A DNA stretch of 64,000 bases, taken from Leptotrichia sp. HSP-536 (GTDB taxonomy: Bacteria; Fusobacteriota; Fusobacteriia; Fusobacteriales; Leptotrichiaceae). Within the stretch, counting starts at the first letter, position 1. Every line of letters starts with the position of its first letter. The position numbers and the translations under genes are program-made. The notes beneath the pieces were generated by a model, which saw only the letters and a list, made by a program, of their open reading frames with translations, made no database searches and was not told where the DNA came from. Shown one piece after another: positions 17,474-27,646 of this stretch. The DNA is taken from positions 1,178,001 through 1,242,000 of the forward strand of contig NZ_CP165647.1 of NCBI RefSeq assembly GCF_041199985.1. The letters are read 5' to 3'.

Positions 17474-18577
17474 TTAATTATTAGTATTTAATTTTTTCAT
17501 AAGCTGTTTATTAGCATCTTTATACAAATGAGAATAAGTATTTATCGTAGTTTGTAAATTGTCATGTCCAAGACGTTTACTGATGGCAGTGATGTCGGCT
17601 TGGATAAATAATAAATATGATGCGTGTGAATGCCTAAAATCATGAAGCCTTATTTTTTCAACTTCAGCTTGGATACTGTATTTTTCCAAAATATAACGTA
17701 ACTGAGATTTTTTTAAATTAAATATTCTTTCTAATTTTGAAATTTTTTGTTTTTCAAATTTAGAAAAATATAATTTTAAATCTAAAATAAGATTTTCAGG
17801 CAAAATTACTTTTCTTACTGAGCCTAAAGTTTTTGGAGTGGTTATATAATCTTTTTTATTTATATAAGAAATCGTTTTGTTCACATCTATAAATTTTTCC
17901 TTCAAATCAATGTCATAAAATGTAAGTGCCAAGACTTCTCCAATTCGTAATCCAGTCCAAAATAAAATTTTAAATATGATAATCGAATCAGTATATTTAC
18001 CATCTTTTTCTTTATTTTTTATTTCAAGTAAATTTATAAATTTATTAAAATCATCTACTGACCAGATTTTCATTTCAGAACGATTTTTTTTGCTTCCAAA
18101 TGCCCCTAAATTTTTACACGGATTCTCATTTAGTCCCTGATATTTAGCAGCCCAGTTAAACATACTTTTTAAAGCTGCATAAATATTAGCTTTTGAATTT
18201 TCACTAAACAATTTCCCATTTTCATTTTTCTTTTCCAGCATTTCATTTTGCCATTCCCGAATCATATAGGAATTGATTTTGCTAATTTCAATATTATCGA
18301 AAAAAGGTAATATATGCAGCTTGAAAAAATTTTCCACAGTATTAATGGCAGTAGGCTTATGTCTTTTTTTATAATCTTCAAAATAAAGCTCATAAAGGGA
18401 ATTAAATGACATATTTACAGATTTTGAAATTTTTTTCTTAAATTCATATTCGTATTCTTGAGCTTCCTTTTTTTTCTTAAATCCAGTTTTTTTATATTTT
18501 TTATTTACACCTTTATAATCTTTAGCATAAAACATTGCATACCAAGTCTTTTTATCAGCATTGTAATAAACAGGCAT
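17474..18577 (-). CDS. int: Tyrosine-type site-specific recombinase (phage-like integrase)
   Basis: 367 residues. The N-terminus (1-50) is an arm-type DNA-binding domain (TWYAMFYAKD, YKKTGFKKKKEA). Residues 55-155 are the core-binding SAM-like domain. The catalytic domain has R211 (GLRIGEV), H312-x-x-R315 (LHDFRHS), H338 (RLGHDN) and nucleophile Y348 (NTYSHLY). AAGGAG precedes the ATG. It lies at the end of the exonuclease-helicase block, all on the minus strand. No attachment-site repeats or tRNA were found around it, so element borders are unknown. Confidence 0.93.
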   Translation of the reverse strand: MPVYYNADKKTWYAMFYAKDYKGVNKKYKKTGFKKKKEAQEYEYEFKKKISKSVNMSFNSLYELYFEDYKKRHKPTAINTVENFFKLHILPFFDNIEISKINSYMIREWQNEMLEKKNENGKLFSENSKANIYAALKSMFNWAAKYQGLNENPCKNLGAFGSKKNRSEMKIWSVDDFNKFINLLEIKNKEKDGKYTDSIIIFKILFWTGLRIGEVLALTFYDIDLKEKFIDVNKTISYINKKDYITTPKTLGSVRKVILPENLILDLKLYFSKFEKQKISKLERIFNLKKSQLRYILEKYSIQAEVEKIRLHDFRHSHASYLLFIQADITAISKRLGHDNLQTTINTYSHLYKDANKQLMKKLNTNN

Positions 18578-18612
18578 TTTTAAATTTCTCCTTAATATTT
18601 TTATTTTAAATT

Positions 18613-21600
18613 TTATAAATTATACAATTCATATATCAGTTCCTGTGGTATTTTCTGTTTTAATTTCCACAAAATCCTCATCGGCTTATCTCCAGAACTT
18701 CTATAATAGTCAGCTTTTCCCAAATAAATAAACGGATTAGTTTTATTCCCATCCATAAATGCAAATTTTCTTATAAAAATATGCACATTATATCCCAATT
18801 CCTTATGGTTAATAAACATTTTTCCCACGCTTGAAGTATGGGCAGTTTTAGGCTGGCTTATCCACTGAATTATATCATCTGCAAAAAGAGAATTATCGTA
18901 TTTCAAATTTTCTTGCAAAATATGAGTTTTATCAATTGTTGCAAAAAGGCAAATATCTTTATCTGTATTAGCATAACCTGCTCTCCAGCTGCCTTTTGGC
19001 ACTTTGGAATCTAGCAAAATTTGAAGTTCTACTCTTTTATATTTTTTGTATGGAATTAAAATATTTTCATTAAAGATTGATAAATCGTTATTTTTCTTAA
19101 ATTCTAATAATCCTAAATATATTAAATCTTTTAGTCGATTTTTGAAATTATAATTTAAGTTTAAGTCTTGAGAGTTATCTAAATGTAAAAGTTTTTGATT
19201 TATTTCTTTATTATTATTAATTTCAACTCTATTTTCAAATATTTTTTTATATTTTTCAGAAATTATAAATGAATTTTCATTTTTTGAATTTTCTTCTAAA
19301 ATTTCATCTTCTACTAATTCTTTAAAAATACGATTTATTACGTATTCTTTTTGAAAATTTTCTTTAATATTGAAATAATTTTTATATTCATTAATAATAA
19401 TTTCTGGATTTATAAAATCATTATTTATCAAATAATTTATAATTAAATATGTAAATGGCTCTACAAGCGTCAATTTTTTTTCTAAATATGCTAAAAATTC
19501 AATTTCTTCTGAATTTAAAGATATTTTATTCATTTTTAGAATTTCAGGATTTTCAAATTGCAACTGTACATTATAAAATGATCCTAATTTTAAGGATAAT
19601 TCTTGAAATAATTCGATATTTGTATCAAAATCACTTACTTTTAAAATTTCATTTTCAGATTTGCCAATTTCTTCTTTATAATCTAAATACAAGTCTTTTA
19701 AAATATTTTTAGAATTAAAGTTAATTTTTTCGATTTTTTCAATAATACGGTTTTGACATACTCTATCCAGTTCCACATAACAGGATTTTGGGATATTTGA
19801 AAATTGATTTTTTATTTCGTTTATTATTTTTTCTTTTTTAGTAAATAAGGTATCCTTATTATCAACTTCATTTGAAAAATAATTTATTAGCAAATAATCT
19901 TTCTTATGATTTCCAATAAAATCAATAATTGTAACAAAATCTTTATTTTTAGCCTTTCTCAATCCTCTACCAATTTGTTGTATAAAAATTGTTGAAGACA
20001 TTGTGGGACGTAAAAATAGTAGTAAATTAATTGTTGGAATGTCAATTCCTTCATTTAAAATATCTACTACGCATAAAATTTCAATTTTTTTATTTTTAAA
20101 CTTTTCCAAAATTTTCGCTCTATCGCTTGAACCTGTATTTGCCGTAATTATAGCCGATTTATAACCTTTTTTCGTAAATTCTTCCTTCATAAAAAAAGCA
20201 TGCTCTATATTTTGACAAAATGCAACAGCACTTAATTTATCGCCATCAAAACCAAATCTATTGATTTTTTCGACAATATAATCTGTACGTGTGTTCAGCA
20301 ATAAATTTTCTAATAATACTTTTTCATTATATTTCCCATTTTTATAAGGAATATTATCATAATTAATCGTATAATCATTTACACCAAAATAATGAAAAGG
20401 CACAATCAAATCCTCTTCCAAAGCCTCTTTTATTCCAATTTCATCCACGACATTATAGTCACAAAGTGAAAGAATATCCTTGCCATCCATACGTTTCGGA
20501 GTCGCTGTCAATCCTAGCAAAAATTTACTCTGAAAATATGATAGCGTCTTTAAATAACTGTCTGACATTGAATGATGAAATTCATCAACTATGATATAAT
20601 CAAAAAAATCCAATTTAAATTCATTGTAACAATTTCTTAATGATTGAATCGAAGCAAAAATCATGCTTTTATTAATTTCTTTTAAGCCACCGTAAATTCT
20701 TCCAAATTCATTTTTATCAATTTTAAGAATTCTCGAAAAAACATTCATTGCATTTTCTAGTAATTCTTCACGATGAGCGATAAATAAAAATTTTATATTT
20801 GGAGTTTTTAGTATTTCATTAGTTATTTCAAACAATTTATTTTCATTATTAGAATCAATTTCAAAAAATTGTTTTATATCCATTGCGGCAAGATAGGTTT
20901 TCCCTGTACCAGTTGCAGAAATTACAAGGCCCTTTTTATTGCCGTTTATTCTAGTTTCTTTCAGTTTCTCTAAAACTCTTTTTTGCATACTGTTTGGAAT
21001 AAACTCATCTTTTTGTTTTATTTTTGTTTTTCTATAATCAAATGTATTTTGTGTGTTTATAGATTTTTTATATTTTTCATATTCATCAATAAAATCTTCT
21101 GTCAATTCTATCGCTTCATTGCTGTGCCATAATTTCTCAAATTGATTTAATGATTTTTCATAAATATTAAAAAAACTGCTGTCTGTCAGTTTCACATTCC
21201 ATTCTTCTGCCGAATACAAGGCACTCTGGCTAATATTAGACGAGCCGATTATAGCACTATGATATTTTTCCTTTTCAAACAAATATGCTTTTGTGTGAAA
21301 ACTCTCGCTTGAATTATTGTAAATCTTATTGTAAATCTTTACTTTTATATTTTTATACAACAAAAGTTTTCGCAATGCCTTTGAGTCTGTAATATTCAAG
21401 TAAACAGATGTTATAATTTCTCCTTGAATCCCTTGTTTTTCGAGTTCATCCAAAGTACTTATTAATAACTGGATTCCTGAATATTTTATAAAACTTACAA
21501 TAAAATAGAATTTTTTACAGTTTGATAATTCCTGTTTTAAATAAATAAAAAAATTACGAAACTTTACTTTTTCGTTTATAATTAATTCGTTTATACTTCC

Positions 21601-21900
21601 AATTATATCTTTATTCTTTCGTTTTAGTGGTAACTCAAAGTGAAAATCAGTATTTTGAATTTTTATTTTTTCTGATTCAGCTGTAAATACCTGATTTAAT
21701 AAATACAACTGCTTTTCAGTAAATTTAATAGCTTTCTGATAATCATTTTTCCCAATAAAATCAGAAATTTTATCTGAAAAATTTTCTAGAACTTCAAATT
21801 CCAGATTTTCCTTGTATTCGGTTATTTCTAAAAAATTATCATTTCTTTCTTCTGTATTTATTAAATTGTTTGGCTCAGATTTTTTTGCTAAAATACTCAT
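18613..21900 (-). CDS. PLD-nuclease / SF2 helicase / DUF3427 protein
   Basis: 1095 residues from ATG 21900, preceded by CGGAGTGAAA; a GTG six bases earlier is less likely. Domains in order: a helical start; a phospholipase D-like domain with HTKAYLFE (about 202-209) and GSSNIS (219); an SF2 helicase with SATGTGKT (329-335), DEFHH (439-443), LTATPKRMDG (465-474) and QQIGRGLRKA; then a long region ending in a DUF3427-like domain (ELQILLDSKVPKGSWRAGY, TAHTSSVGKMF). This layout is known from proteins often found in defence islands. It likely opens and cuts DNA or RNA. Partner candidates are the exonuclease upstream and integrase downstream. Confidence 0.85.
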   Translation of the reverse strand: MSILAKKSEPNNLINTEERNDNFLEITEYKENLEFEVLENFSDKISDFIGKNDYQKAIKFTEKQLYLLNQVFTAESEKIKIQNTDFHFELPLKRKNKDIIGSINELIINEKVKFRNFFIYLKQELSNCKKFYFIVSFIKYSGIQLLISTLDELEKQGIQGEIITSVYLNITDSKALRKLLLYKNIKVKIYNKIYNNSSESFHTKAYLFEKEKYHSAIIGSSNISQSALYSAEEWNVKLTDSSFFNIYEKSLNQFEKLWHSNEAIELTEDFIDEYEKYKKSINTQNTFDYRKTKIKQKDEFIPNSMQKRVLEKLKETRINGNKKGLVISATGTGKTYLAAMDIKQFFEIDSNNENKLFEITNEILKTPNIKFLFIAHREELLENAMNVFSRILKIDKNEFGRIYGGLKEINKSMIFASIQSLRNCYNEFKLDFFDYIIVDEFHHSMSDSYLKTLSYFQSKFLLGLTATPKRMDGKDILSLCDYNVVDEIGIKEALEEDLIVPFHYFGVNDYTINYDNIPYKNGKYNEKVLLENLLLNTRTDYIVEKINRFGFDGDKLSAVAFCQNIEHAFFMKEEFTKKGYKSAIITANTGSSDRAKILEKFKNKKIEILCVVDILNEGIDIPTINLLLFLRPTMSSTIFIQQIGRGLRKAKNKDFVTIIDFIGNHKKDYLLINYFSNEVDNKDTLFTKKEKIINEIKNQFSNIPKSCYVELDRVCQNRIIEKIEKINFNSKNILKDLYLDYKEEIGKSENEILKVSDFDTNIELFQELSLKLGSFYNVQLQFENPEILKMNKISLNSEEIEFLAYLEKKLTLVEPFTYLIINYLINNDFINPEIIINEYKNYFNIKENFQKEYVINRIFKELVEDEILEENSKNENSFIISEKYKKIFENRVEINNNKEINQKLLHLDNSQDLNLNYNFKNRLKDLIYLGLLEFKKNNDLSIFNENILIPYKKYKRVELQILLDSKVPKGSWRAGYANTDKDICLFATIDKTHILQENLKYDNSLFADDIIQWISQPKTAHTSSVGKMFINHKELGYNVHIFIRKFAFMDGNKTNPFIYLGKADYYRSSGDKPMRILWKLKQKIPQELIYELYNL

Positions 21901-21947
21901 TTTCACTCCGTTTGTTCTATTTTTTCTATTTCCTGATTTTATATAAA

Positions 21948-22583
21948 TTATTCCTTTTTCAAAAATTCTAAAATCCGTTTATTTCCAGTTTTATGCTTCA
22001 TCATTTTGAAGAAAATTCTAAACATTATTAAAACATCGTAATAACTGCCATGCAGCTGGCTTTCTTCAAATGGGATATTATAATAATTGGCACATTCCAT
22101 AAGTTTTGGCCATTTGTAATTTCCGTAGGAAGAACCGCTTACTTTGACGATGTCTATATTTGTTATCATTGTGTCAAATTGATTTTGCAGCGGGAAATCT
22201 ACGAAGCTTCTGTCAAATTTTATGTTATGGGCAACAAAATGACTTGTGTCCTGACAGAATAAAAAGAAATTATCCATATCTTCCTTAAAAGTCAAAGGAT
22301 ATTCAATTCCTGTATTTTGAATAATATTTTTTCTTTCACTTAAAATTACATCGTCTGTCAAGCCGTTTATGCTGACTGCCCCTCGTTTAATTCTCACCTC
22401 GTTCCTGAAATAAAATCTGTTAAATTCAGACACTTTTTTCCACTTATTTCTTTCTTCTCCAGTATTTTCAGAATTATAATTTACTTTTATTGCAGACATT
22501 GACAAAACAGAACTTCCCTGAAATCCATTTGTTTCCACATCAAAAAATATTATATTCTTATTTAGTTTTATTTCTTTGCTCAC
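21948..22583 (-). CDS. DEDDh 3'-5' exonuclease (DnaQ-like)
   Basis: 211 residues from GTG 22583, with AAGGAAAAGAG upstream. The four acids and general base of DEDDh nucleases are present: D15 and E17 in FFDVETNG, D124 in AHNIKFDRSF, and H178/D183 in LHGSYYDVL. It is shorter than DNA polymerase epsilon and has no extra domain, similar to stand-alone exonucleases. The helicase gene starts 47 bases downstream, so the two are likely cotranscribed. Confidence 0.88.
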   Translation of the reverse strand: MSKEIKLNKNIIFFDVETNGFQGSSVLSMSAIKVNYNSENTGEERNKWKKVSEFNRFYFRNEVRIKRGAVSINGLTDDVILSERKNIIQNTGIEYPLTFKEDMDNFFLFCQDTSHFVAHNIKFDRSFVDFPLQNQFDTMITNIDIVKVSGSSYGNYKWPKLMECANYYNIPFEESQLHGSYYDVLIMFRIFFKMMKHKTGNKRILEFLKKE

Positions 22584-22625
22584 TTTTTTCTCTTTTCCTT
22601 ATATCTTTACACAAAATATAAAAAA

Positions 22626-24422
22626 TTAATCATTTAGTTTTAATACTGATAAAAACGCCTCTTGCGGAATTTCGACATTTCCAATTGCCTTCATACGTTT
22701 TTTACCTTCTTTTTGTTTTTCTAATAATTTTTTCTTACGTGTAATATCTCCACCATAACATTTTGCAAGCACATTCTTTCTAAGTGCTTTAATTGTTTCC
22801 CTTGCAATTATTTTTGTACCCAATGCAGCCTGTAACGGTATTTCAAACTGCTGTCTTGGAATTACATCTTTTAATTTTTCAACGATTGCACGTCCTCTAT
22901 AATAGGCATTATCCTTATGGGCAATGAATGAAAAGGCATCTACTGGGTTTCCGCTTACTAAAATATCCACTTTTACCAAATCTGATTCCTTGTATCCAAT
23001 CATTTCATATTCAAATGAAGCGTAACCTTTTGTACGGGATTTTAATTTATCGTAAAAATCAATTACTATTTCTGCAAGCGGCAAGTCGTAGCTTATCATT
23101 GTACGAGTTTCATCAAGATAATTCATATTAAGGAACGCCCCTCTTTTTTCCTGACAAAGTTCCATCACATTTCCGACATAATCCTTTGGAACGATAATTG
23201 TCCCTTTTACATAAGGCTCCTCAATATATTTTTTCCCTTCTGGAAATTCCGCAGGGTTATCAATTACAATCATTTCCCCTTGCTCAGGCGTTACATTATA
23301 TTTAACCGATGGTGCTGTTGAAATCAAATCAATGTTAAATTCACGACGCAATCTTTCTACAACTATTTCCATGTGCAAAAGCCCTAAAAATCCACATCTG
23401 AATCCAAATCCCAACGCAAGTGAAGTTTCTGGAACATAAGAAAGCGACGCATCATTTAACTGCAATTTTTCCAATGCTTCCCTTAAATCTTCATAATCAT
23501 CTGTTGAAACTGGATAAATTCCTGCAAAAACCATACTTAGTGCAGGACGGTATCCTTCAAGTGCCATACTTGTTGGATTTTTCACATGCGTAATTGTATC
23601 CCCAACTTGTGTATCCTTAATCGACTTAATTCCAGTGATAATATATCCAACTGAGCCAACCGTCAATTCATCTACTTCCTTCATTTTAGGTGAGAAAATC
23701 CCAACATCCAGCACGTCAAATTCCTTTTCGGTAGACATAATCTTAATTCTGTCCCCTTTTGCAATTTTTCCTTCAATTATTCTAATGTACGTTATAACTC
23801 CTCTAAAATCATCATAATGCGAGTCAAAAATTAATGCTTTCAAAGGACTGTCAATTTCTCCTTTAGGTGCTGGAATATGTTTGATAATTGCCTCCAATAA
23901 GTCCTCTATTCCGAATCCAGTTTTTCCAGAAACAAGAACAGCGTCATCTGCTGGAAGTCCAATAACTTCTTCTATTTCCAGTTTAACCTTGTCAGGATCC
24001 GCAGATGGCAAGTCAATCTTATTTATTACAGGCAATATCTCCAAATCATTTTCCAAAGCCAAATACACGTTTGCCAATGTTTGCGCTTCAATTCCCTGTG
24101 CAGCGTCAACTACAAGCAAGGCCCCATCACAAGCTGCAAGTGATCTTGAAACTTCGTAAATAAAGTCAACGTGTCCCGGCGTATCAATTAAATTTAACTC
24201 ATAAGTTTCCCCATTTCGAGCTTTATATTTTAATGTAACCGCCTGTGCTTTAATCGTTATCCCTTTTTCCCTTTCTAAATCCATACTGTCTAGCAGCTGA
24301 TCCATCATTTCTCTTTGTGTTACAGTTCCTGTATATTCTAGAAGCCTATCTGCAATAGTGGATTTTCCGTGATCAATATGTGCTATTATCGAAAAATTTC
24401 TTTTATTTTTTTGATCCAACAT
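22626..24422 (-). CDS. lepA: Elongation factor 4 (LepA)
   Basis: 598 residues, normal length. The GTPase domain has AHIDHGKSTIADRLL, RGITIK-type switch I (REKGITIKAQ), DTPGHVDF and NKIDLP. Domains II, III and V and the LepA-specific C-terminus (GGDITRKKKLLEKQKEGKKRMK) follow. LepA acts on ribosomes as a back-translocase/initiation factor. It begins after a terminator-type hairpin belonging to dusA. Confidence 0.98.
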   Translation of the reverse strand: MLDQKNKRNFSIIAHIDHGKSTIADRLLEYTGTVTQREMMDQLLDSMDLEREKGITIKAQAVTLKYKARNGETYELNLIDTPGHVDFIYEVSRSLAACDGALLVVDAAQGIEAQTLANVYLALENDLEILPVINKIDLPSADPDKVKLEIEEVIGLPADDAVLVSGKTGFGIEDLLEAIIKHIPAPKGEIDSPLKALIFDSHYDDFRGVITYIRIIEGKIAKGDRIKIMSTEKEFDVLDVGIFSPKMKEVDELTVGSVGYIITGIKSIKDTQVGDTITHVKNPTSMALEGYRPALSMVFAGIYPVSTDDYEDLREALEKLQLNDASLSYVPETSLALGFGFRCGFLGLLHMEIVVERLRREFNIDLISTAPSVKYNVTPEQGEMIVIDNPAEFPEGKKYIEEPYVKGTIIVPKDYVGNVMELCQEKRGAFLNMNYLDETRTMISYDLPLAEIVIDFYDKLKSRTKGYASFEYEMIGYKESDLVKVDILVSGNPVDAFSFIAHKDNAYYRGRAIVEKLKDVIPRQQFEIPLQAALGTKIIARETIKALRKNVLAKCYGGDITRKKKLLEKQKEGKKRMKAIGNVEIPQEAFLSVLKLND

Positions 24423-24470
24423 TTATATTATTTCCTCCGTTTATCATCTTTTTTAGTCTATTTTATAAAA

Positions 24471-24494
24471 TGAGTAACTATTCCCCTAGTTACT
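24471..24494 (-). terminator. Terminator of dusA
   Basis: GAGTAACTA and TAGTTACTC are exact complements around a six-base loop; the minus strand continues with ATTTTAT. It lies between dusA and lepA. Confidence 0.65.
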
Positions 24495-24599
24495 CACAGC
24501 AATGCTTATATTATATAATAATTTTACGTTTTTTCATAGCCTTTGTAAAAAAAAAATCGAATTTTTTTGATAATATTTTTAGAATAGAGAATAAGAATT

Positions 24600-25589
24600 T
24601 TAATAGTTATAATTTATTTCATTTAATAATGTTCGCAATAGTCTAGAATCTGCTTTTGGATCATTAATTTTTCTTTTCCAATATTTGCTGCCACAAACAT
24701 TATGAAACAATCCATGAGCATGCATTAAGAATAAATGTGGACGAATATTCTGTTTTTCCATATTTTCCACATAATAAATCATTTTTTCAATAATTTCTTC
24801 GCGTGTAATATTTATATCTTTCCCATAATATTTACCAAATTCAGTTAAAATCATAGGATTATCATAAATTTCCCTTCCCATCATTACAGAATCTGTATGC
24901 TTCAAATGTTTATCAATTTCATCAACAGTTTTTATTTCTCCATTAATTTCTATATGTAAATCTGGATTTTCTTTCTTTACACGATAAACTTCATCATATC
25001 TTAATGGTGGAATACTACGGTTCTGTTTTGGGTCAAGTCCTGCGAGTATGGCTATCCTTGCATGAATTATATATTTATTTACACCTGCTTTTTCAGTTAT
25101 ATTAATAAAATTTTTCATGTCTTCATATTGATCCAGCAATGTTCTTTCAAAATAGTCAGGCAATATATTTTTTCCATCAATCCCAATACGATGTTTTATT
25201 GAAACAGGCTTATCAGTCGCATCTTTCATAGCTTTTATAATATCTGCCACTATTTCTGGAAATGCCATAAGATAAGCTCCCATCATATTACCAGACACTC
25301 TGTCGGAGGGACATCCAACATTAAGATTAATTTCATCATAATTATATTTCTCAGCAATTCTTACTGCTTCATAAGCTTCTTTTGGATTGGTTGCCGCAAT
25401 TTGCAAAACAATAGGATTTTCTATTTTATCAAAGTCTAATAAATAATCCAAATCTTTTGTATTAATAATAGCCTGCGCTGTTATCATTTCTGTATACAAA
25501 AGAACGTCTCTATTTATCATTCTTACAAAATTTCTAAAATTTCTGTCTGTTCTGTCCACCATCGGAGCTATACTTATCACATTTTTCAC
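24600..25589 (-). CDS. dusA: tRNA-dihydrouridine synthase A
   Basis: 329 residues starting at GTG 25589, which has AAAGGA eight bases upstream; the open frame continues to 25661 but has no suitable site there. Dus enzymes reduce uridines in the tRNA D-loop with FMN. Marks: ISIAPMVDRTDRNFR, EMITAQAI, the catalytic Cys in LNVGCPSDRV and KHRIGID, then IHARIAIL and INGEI. The DusA-type tail HPHLFLMHAHGLFH-like region is present. Confidence 0.92.
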   Translation of the reverse strand: MKNVISIAPMVDRTDRNFRNFVRMINRDVLLYTEMITAQAIINTKDLDYLLDFDKIENPIVLQIAATNPKEAYEAVRIAEKYNYDEINLNVGCPSDRVSGNMMGAYLMAFPEIVADIIKAMKDATDKPVSIKHRIGIDGKNILPDYFERTLLDQYEDMKNFINITEKAGVNKYIIHARIAILAGLDPKQNRSIPPLRYDEVYRVKKENPDLHIEINGEIKTVDEIDKHLKHTDSVMMGREIYDNPMILTEFGKYYGKDINITREEIIEKMIYYVENMEKQNIRPHLFLMHAHGLFHNVCGSKYWKRKINDPKADSRLLRTLLNEINYNY

Positions 25590-25710
25590 AATATTTTTTC
25601 CTTTCATACAACTTAATCTTATATTACCAGAATATAAAAAAATCAAAACCTTCTTGTCCATTTTAGTTATGTAAAGAAGATTTTAATTTAATTCTTTATT
25701 CTAGATTTAT

Positions 25711-26511
25711 TTATCTTTTATAATATTTCATCGCTTCAGGCAAGAATTTTTTCATTGCTGCAATTCTATTAGGTTCTGATGGATGTGTTAATTTAAATTC
25801 AGGTTCCTTGCTACTTCCAGCAAGAGAAGATATTCTTTCTTGAGCTGCTATAGCTTCAGCAGGGTCATATCCGGCCATTGCCATAAATACCATTCCATAT
25901 TTATCAGCTTCATATTCCTGAGTTCTGCTAAATTTTAAGAGAGTATAACGAATTCCTTCTGAAACAAGTGACTCTATTTGATTACCTACTACTGCACCTG
26001 TCACTACTTTCGTAATTCCCGCTAGAATATTTTGGCTCTTACGTTCCCTTAGATGTCCAGCGATAGCATGTCCAATTTCATGCCCCATTACATAGGCAAT
26101 TCCGGCATCATTTTTTAAAACTGGCATAATTCCAGTATAAAAAGCAATTTTTCCTCCAGCTGTAGCAAAGGCATTTATTGTATCACTTCTTATCAAATTA
26201 AATTCCCAATTCAAATTGGAAAGTTTCTTTTCCATGCCATGTTCACTTAAATATTGCTCAACAGCTGTTTTCATGTTATTTCCAATTCTTTTCAGCCTTT
26301 GACCATCGGGCGTATTGCTTGCCAAAATTCCTTTAGACTCTACATCATTAATAAGCTGTCTATAATACGTAGCTGCTTCAGCCGCTACACTTTTCTCACT
26401 TACAAGGCTTAACTGTTTTCTTCCAGTAATAGGTGCGACTGTACAACCTGAAATCACTGCTAATAACGTAGCCAGAAATAAAAGTTTTAACCATTTTTTC
26501 ATTGCCATCAT
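25711..26511 (-). CDS. Lipoprotein M48-family metalloprotease
   Basis: 266 residues. A signal peptide ends in the lipobox AVISGC with Cys23, so it is an anchored lipoprotein. The zinc site HEIGH is in MGHEIGHAIAGH and the third ligand in EYEADKYG. Family relatives (LoiP/BepA/YcaL type) act in outer-membrane protein quality control. ATG codons at 26511, 26508 and 26502 are all possible starts. A second M48 protein, HtpX, lies divergently next to it. Confidence 0.92.
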   Translation of the reverse strand: MMAMKKWLKLLFLATLLAVISGCTVAPITGRKQLSLVSEKSVAAEAATYYRQLINDVESKGILASNTPDGQRLKRIGNNMKTAVEQYLSEHGMEKKLSNLNWEFNLIRSDTINAFATAGGKIAFYTGIMPVLKNDAGIAYVMGHEIGHAIAGHLRERKSQNILAGITKVVTGAVVGNQIESLVSEGIRYTLLKFSRTQEYEADKYGMVFMAMAGYDPAEAIAAQERISSLAGSSKEPEFKLTHPSEPNRIAAMKKFLPEAMKYYKR

Positions 26512-26621
26512 CTCTTTTCTTTATGGATTTAATTTACTATATTTTACAATTTTTTTTTAAAATTTTCAAGCATAAACAAAATAATTTTTAATAAAAATTT
26601 TTACCTGCTTATCATATTTAG

Positions 26622-26650
26622 TTGAAAAATAAATTAATTTATAATATAAT
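26622..26650 (+). promoter_or_regulatory. Promoter of htpX
   Basis: TTGAAA at 26622-26627 and TATAAT at 26645-26650 are separated by 17 bases; htpX starts 41 bases later. Confidence 0.6.
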
Positions 26651-26691
26651 GTCTTTAAAAAAGAATTAAAGGAAAGGAAGATATTTTTACT

Positions 26692-27549
26692 ATGTTTATG
26701 AATACTTTGAAAACAGGTTTTTTAATGCTTATGTTAATTGTTCTTTTTGTAATAGCTGGTCAAGCACTTGGAGGTCCGCGGGGAGCATTGCTCGGTCTTT
26801 TACTTGCAGGGGGGATGAGCTTTTATAGTTACTGGTTTAGTGATAAGATGGTTATTAATGCTTATCATGGGCGTGAAGTTACTTTACAGAATAATCCTGA
26901 ATTATACAAAATGGTGCAGCGTCTGGCAAACAATGCTCAATTACCAATGCCAAAAGTTTATGTAATCCCTGAGCGTCAGCCAAATGCCTTTGCAACTGGA
27001 AGAAATCCTGAAAATGCGGCTGTTGCCTGTACTGCGGGATTGCTTGAACTGATGGACAGTAATGAATTGTCTGGTGTTATAGCTCATGAATTAGGTCATA
27101 TAAAACATCGTGATATTTTAATAAGCACTATTGCCGCCACTTTTGCCGGAGCTATTTCCTATATCATAACTATTTTACCATATTTTCAAAATAACAGTCG
27201 AAATAACAGAAGAAATAATCCTGCTGGTACAATATTAATTGCTCTTTTAGCTCCAATGGCAGCTTCCATTATTCAAATGTCTATTTCCAGAAAAAGAGAA
27301 TATATGGCTGACAGGGCTGGAGCCGAATTTTCAGGGAATCCTTTATACTTAAGAAATGCTTTAAAAAAACTGGAATATTACAGTCATAATATTTCAATGA
27401 GCAAAGAAAACCCAGCAACAGCGCATATGTTTATTGTAAATCCTCTTTCACATTTTGACAAGCTTAAAAATTTATTCAGCACACACCCTTCAACTCAGGA
27501 TAGAATACAGAAACTTGAAAAAATGGCTAAAGAAAGACATTTATTGTAA
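26692..27549 (+). CDS. htpX: HtpX-like membrane zinc protease
   Basis: 285 residues. Two N-terminal membrane helices (about 5-45), the zinc site HELGHIKHRD, two further helices (150-200) and the Glu ligand in REYMADRAGAEFSG match HtpX. It degrades damaged membrane proteins. AAAGGAAAGGAAG precedes ATG 26692. Intact. Confidence 0.95.
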   Translation: MFMNTLKTGFLMLMLIVLFVIAGQALGGPRGALLGLLLAGGMSFYSYWFSDKMVINAYHGREVTLQNNPELYKMVQRLANNAQLPMPKVYVIPERQPNAFATGRNPENAAVACTAGLLELMDSNELSGVIAHELGHIKHRDILISTIAATFAGAISYIITILPYFQNNSRNNRRNNPAGTILIALLAPMAASIIQMSISRKREYMADRAGAEFSGNPLYLRNALKKLEYYSHNISMSKENPATAHMFIVNPLSHFDKLKNLFSTHPSTQDRIQKLEKMAKERHLL

Positions 27550-27646
27550 CATAAAAATTATTTTTACTTTTCTTGAGAATTTATACTAAATATGATAAAA
27601 TAAGATGTGTAAAATTAAACTAAAAAATATGGAGAAGAATTCAGAT

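Noticed and set aside
17400..25000. Attachment-site direct repeats for the integrase
   Set aside because: I found no matching repeat pair or tRNA gene by eye on either side.
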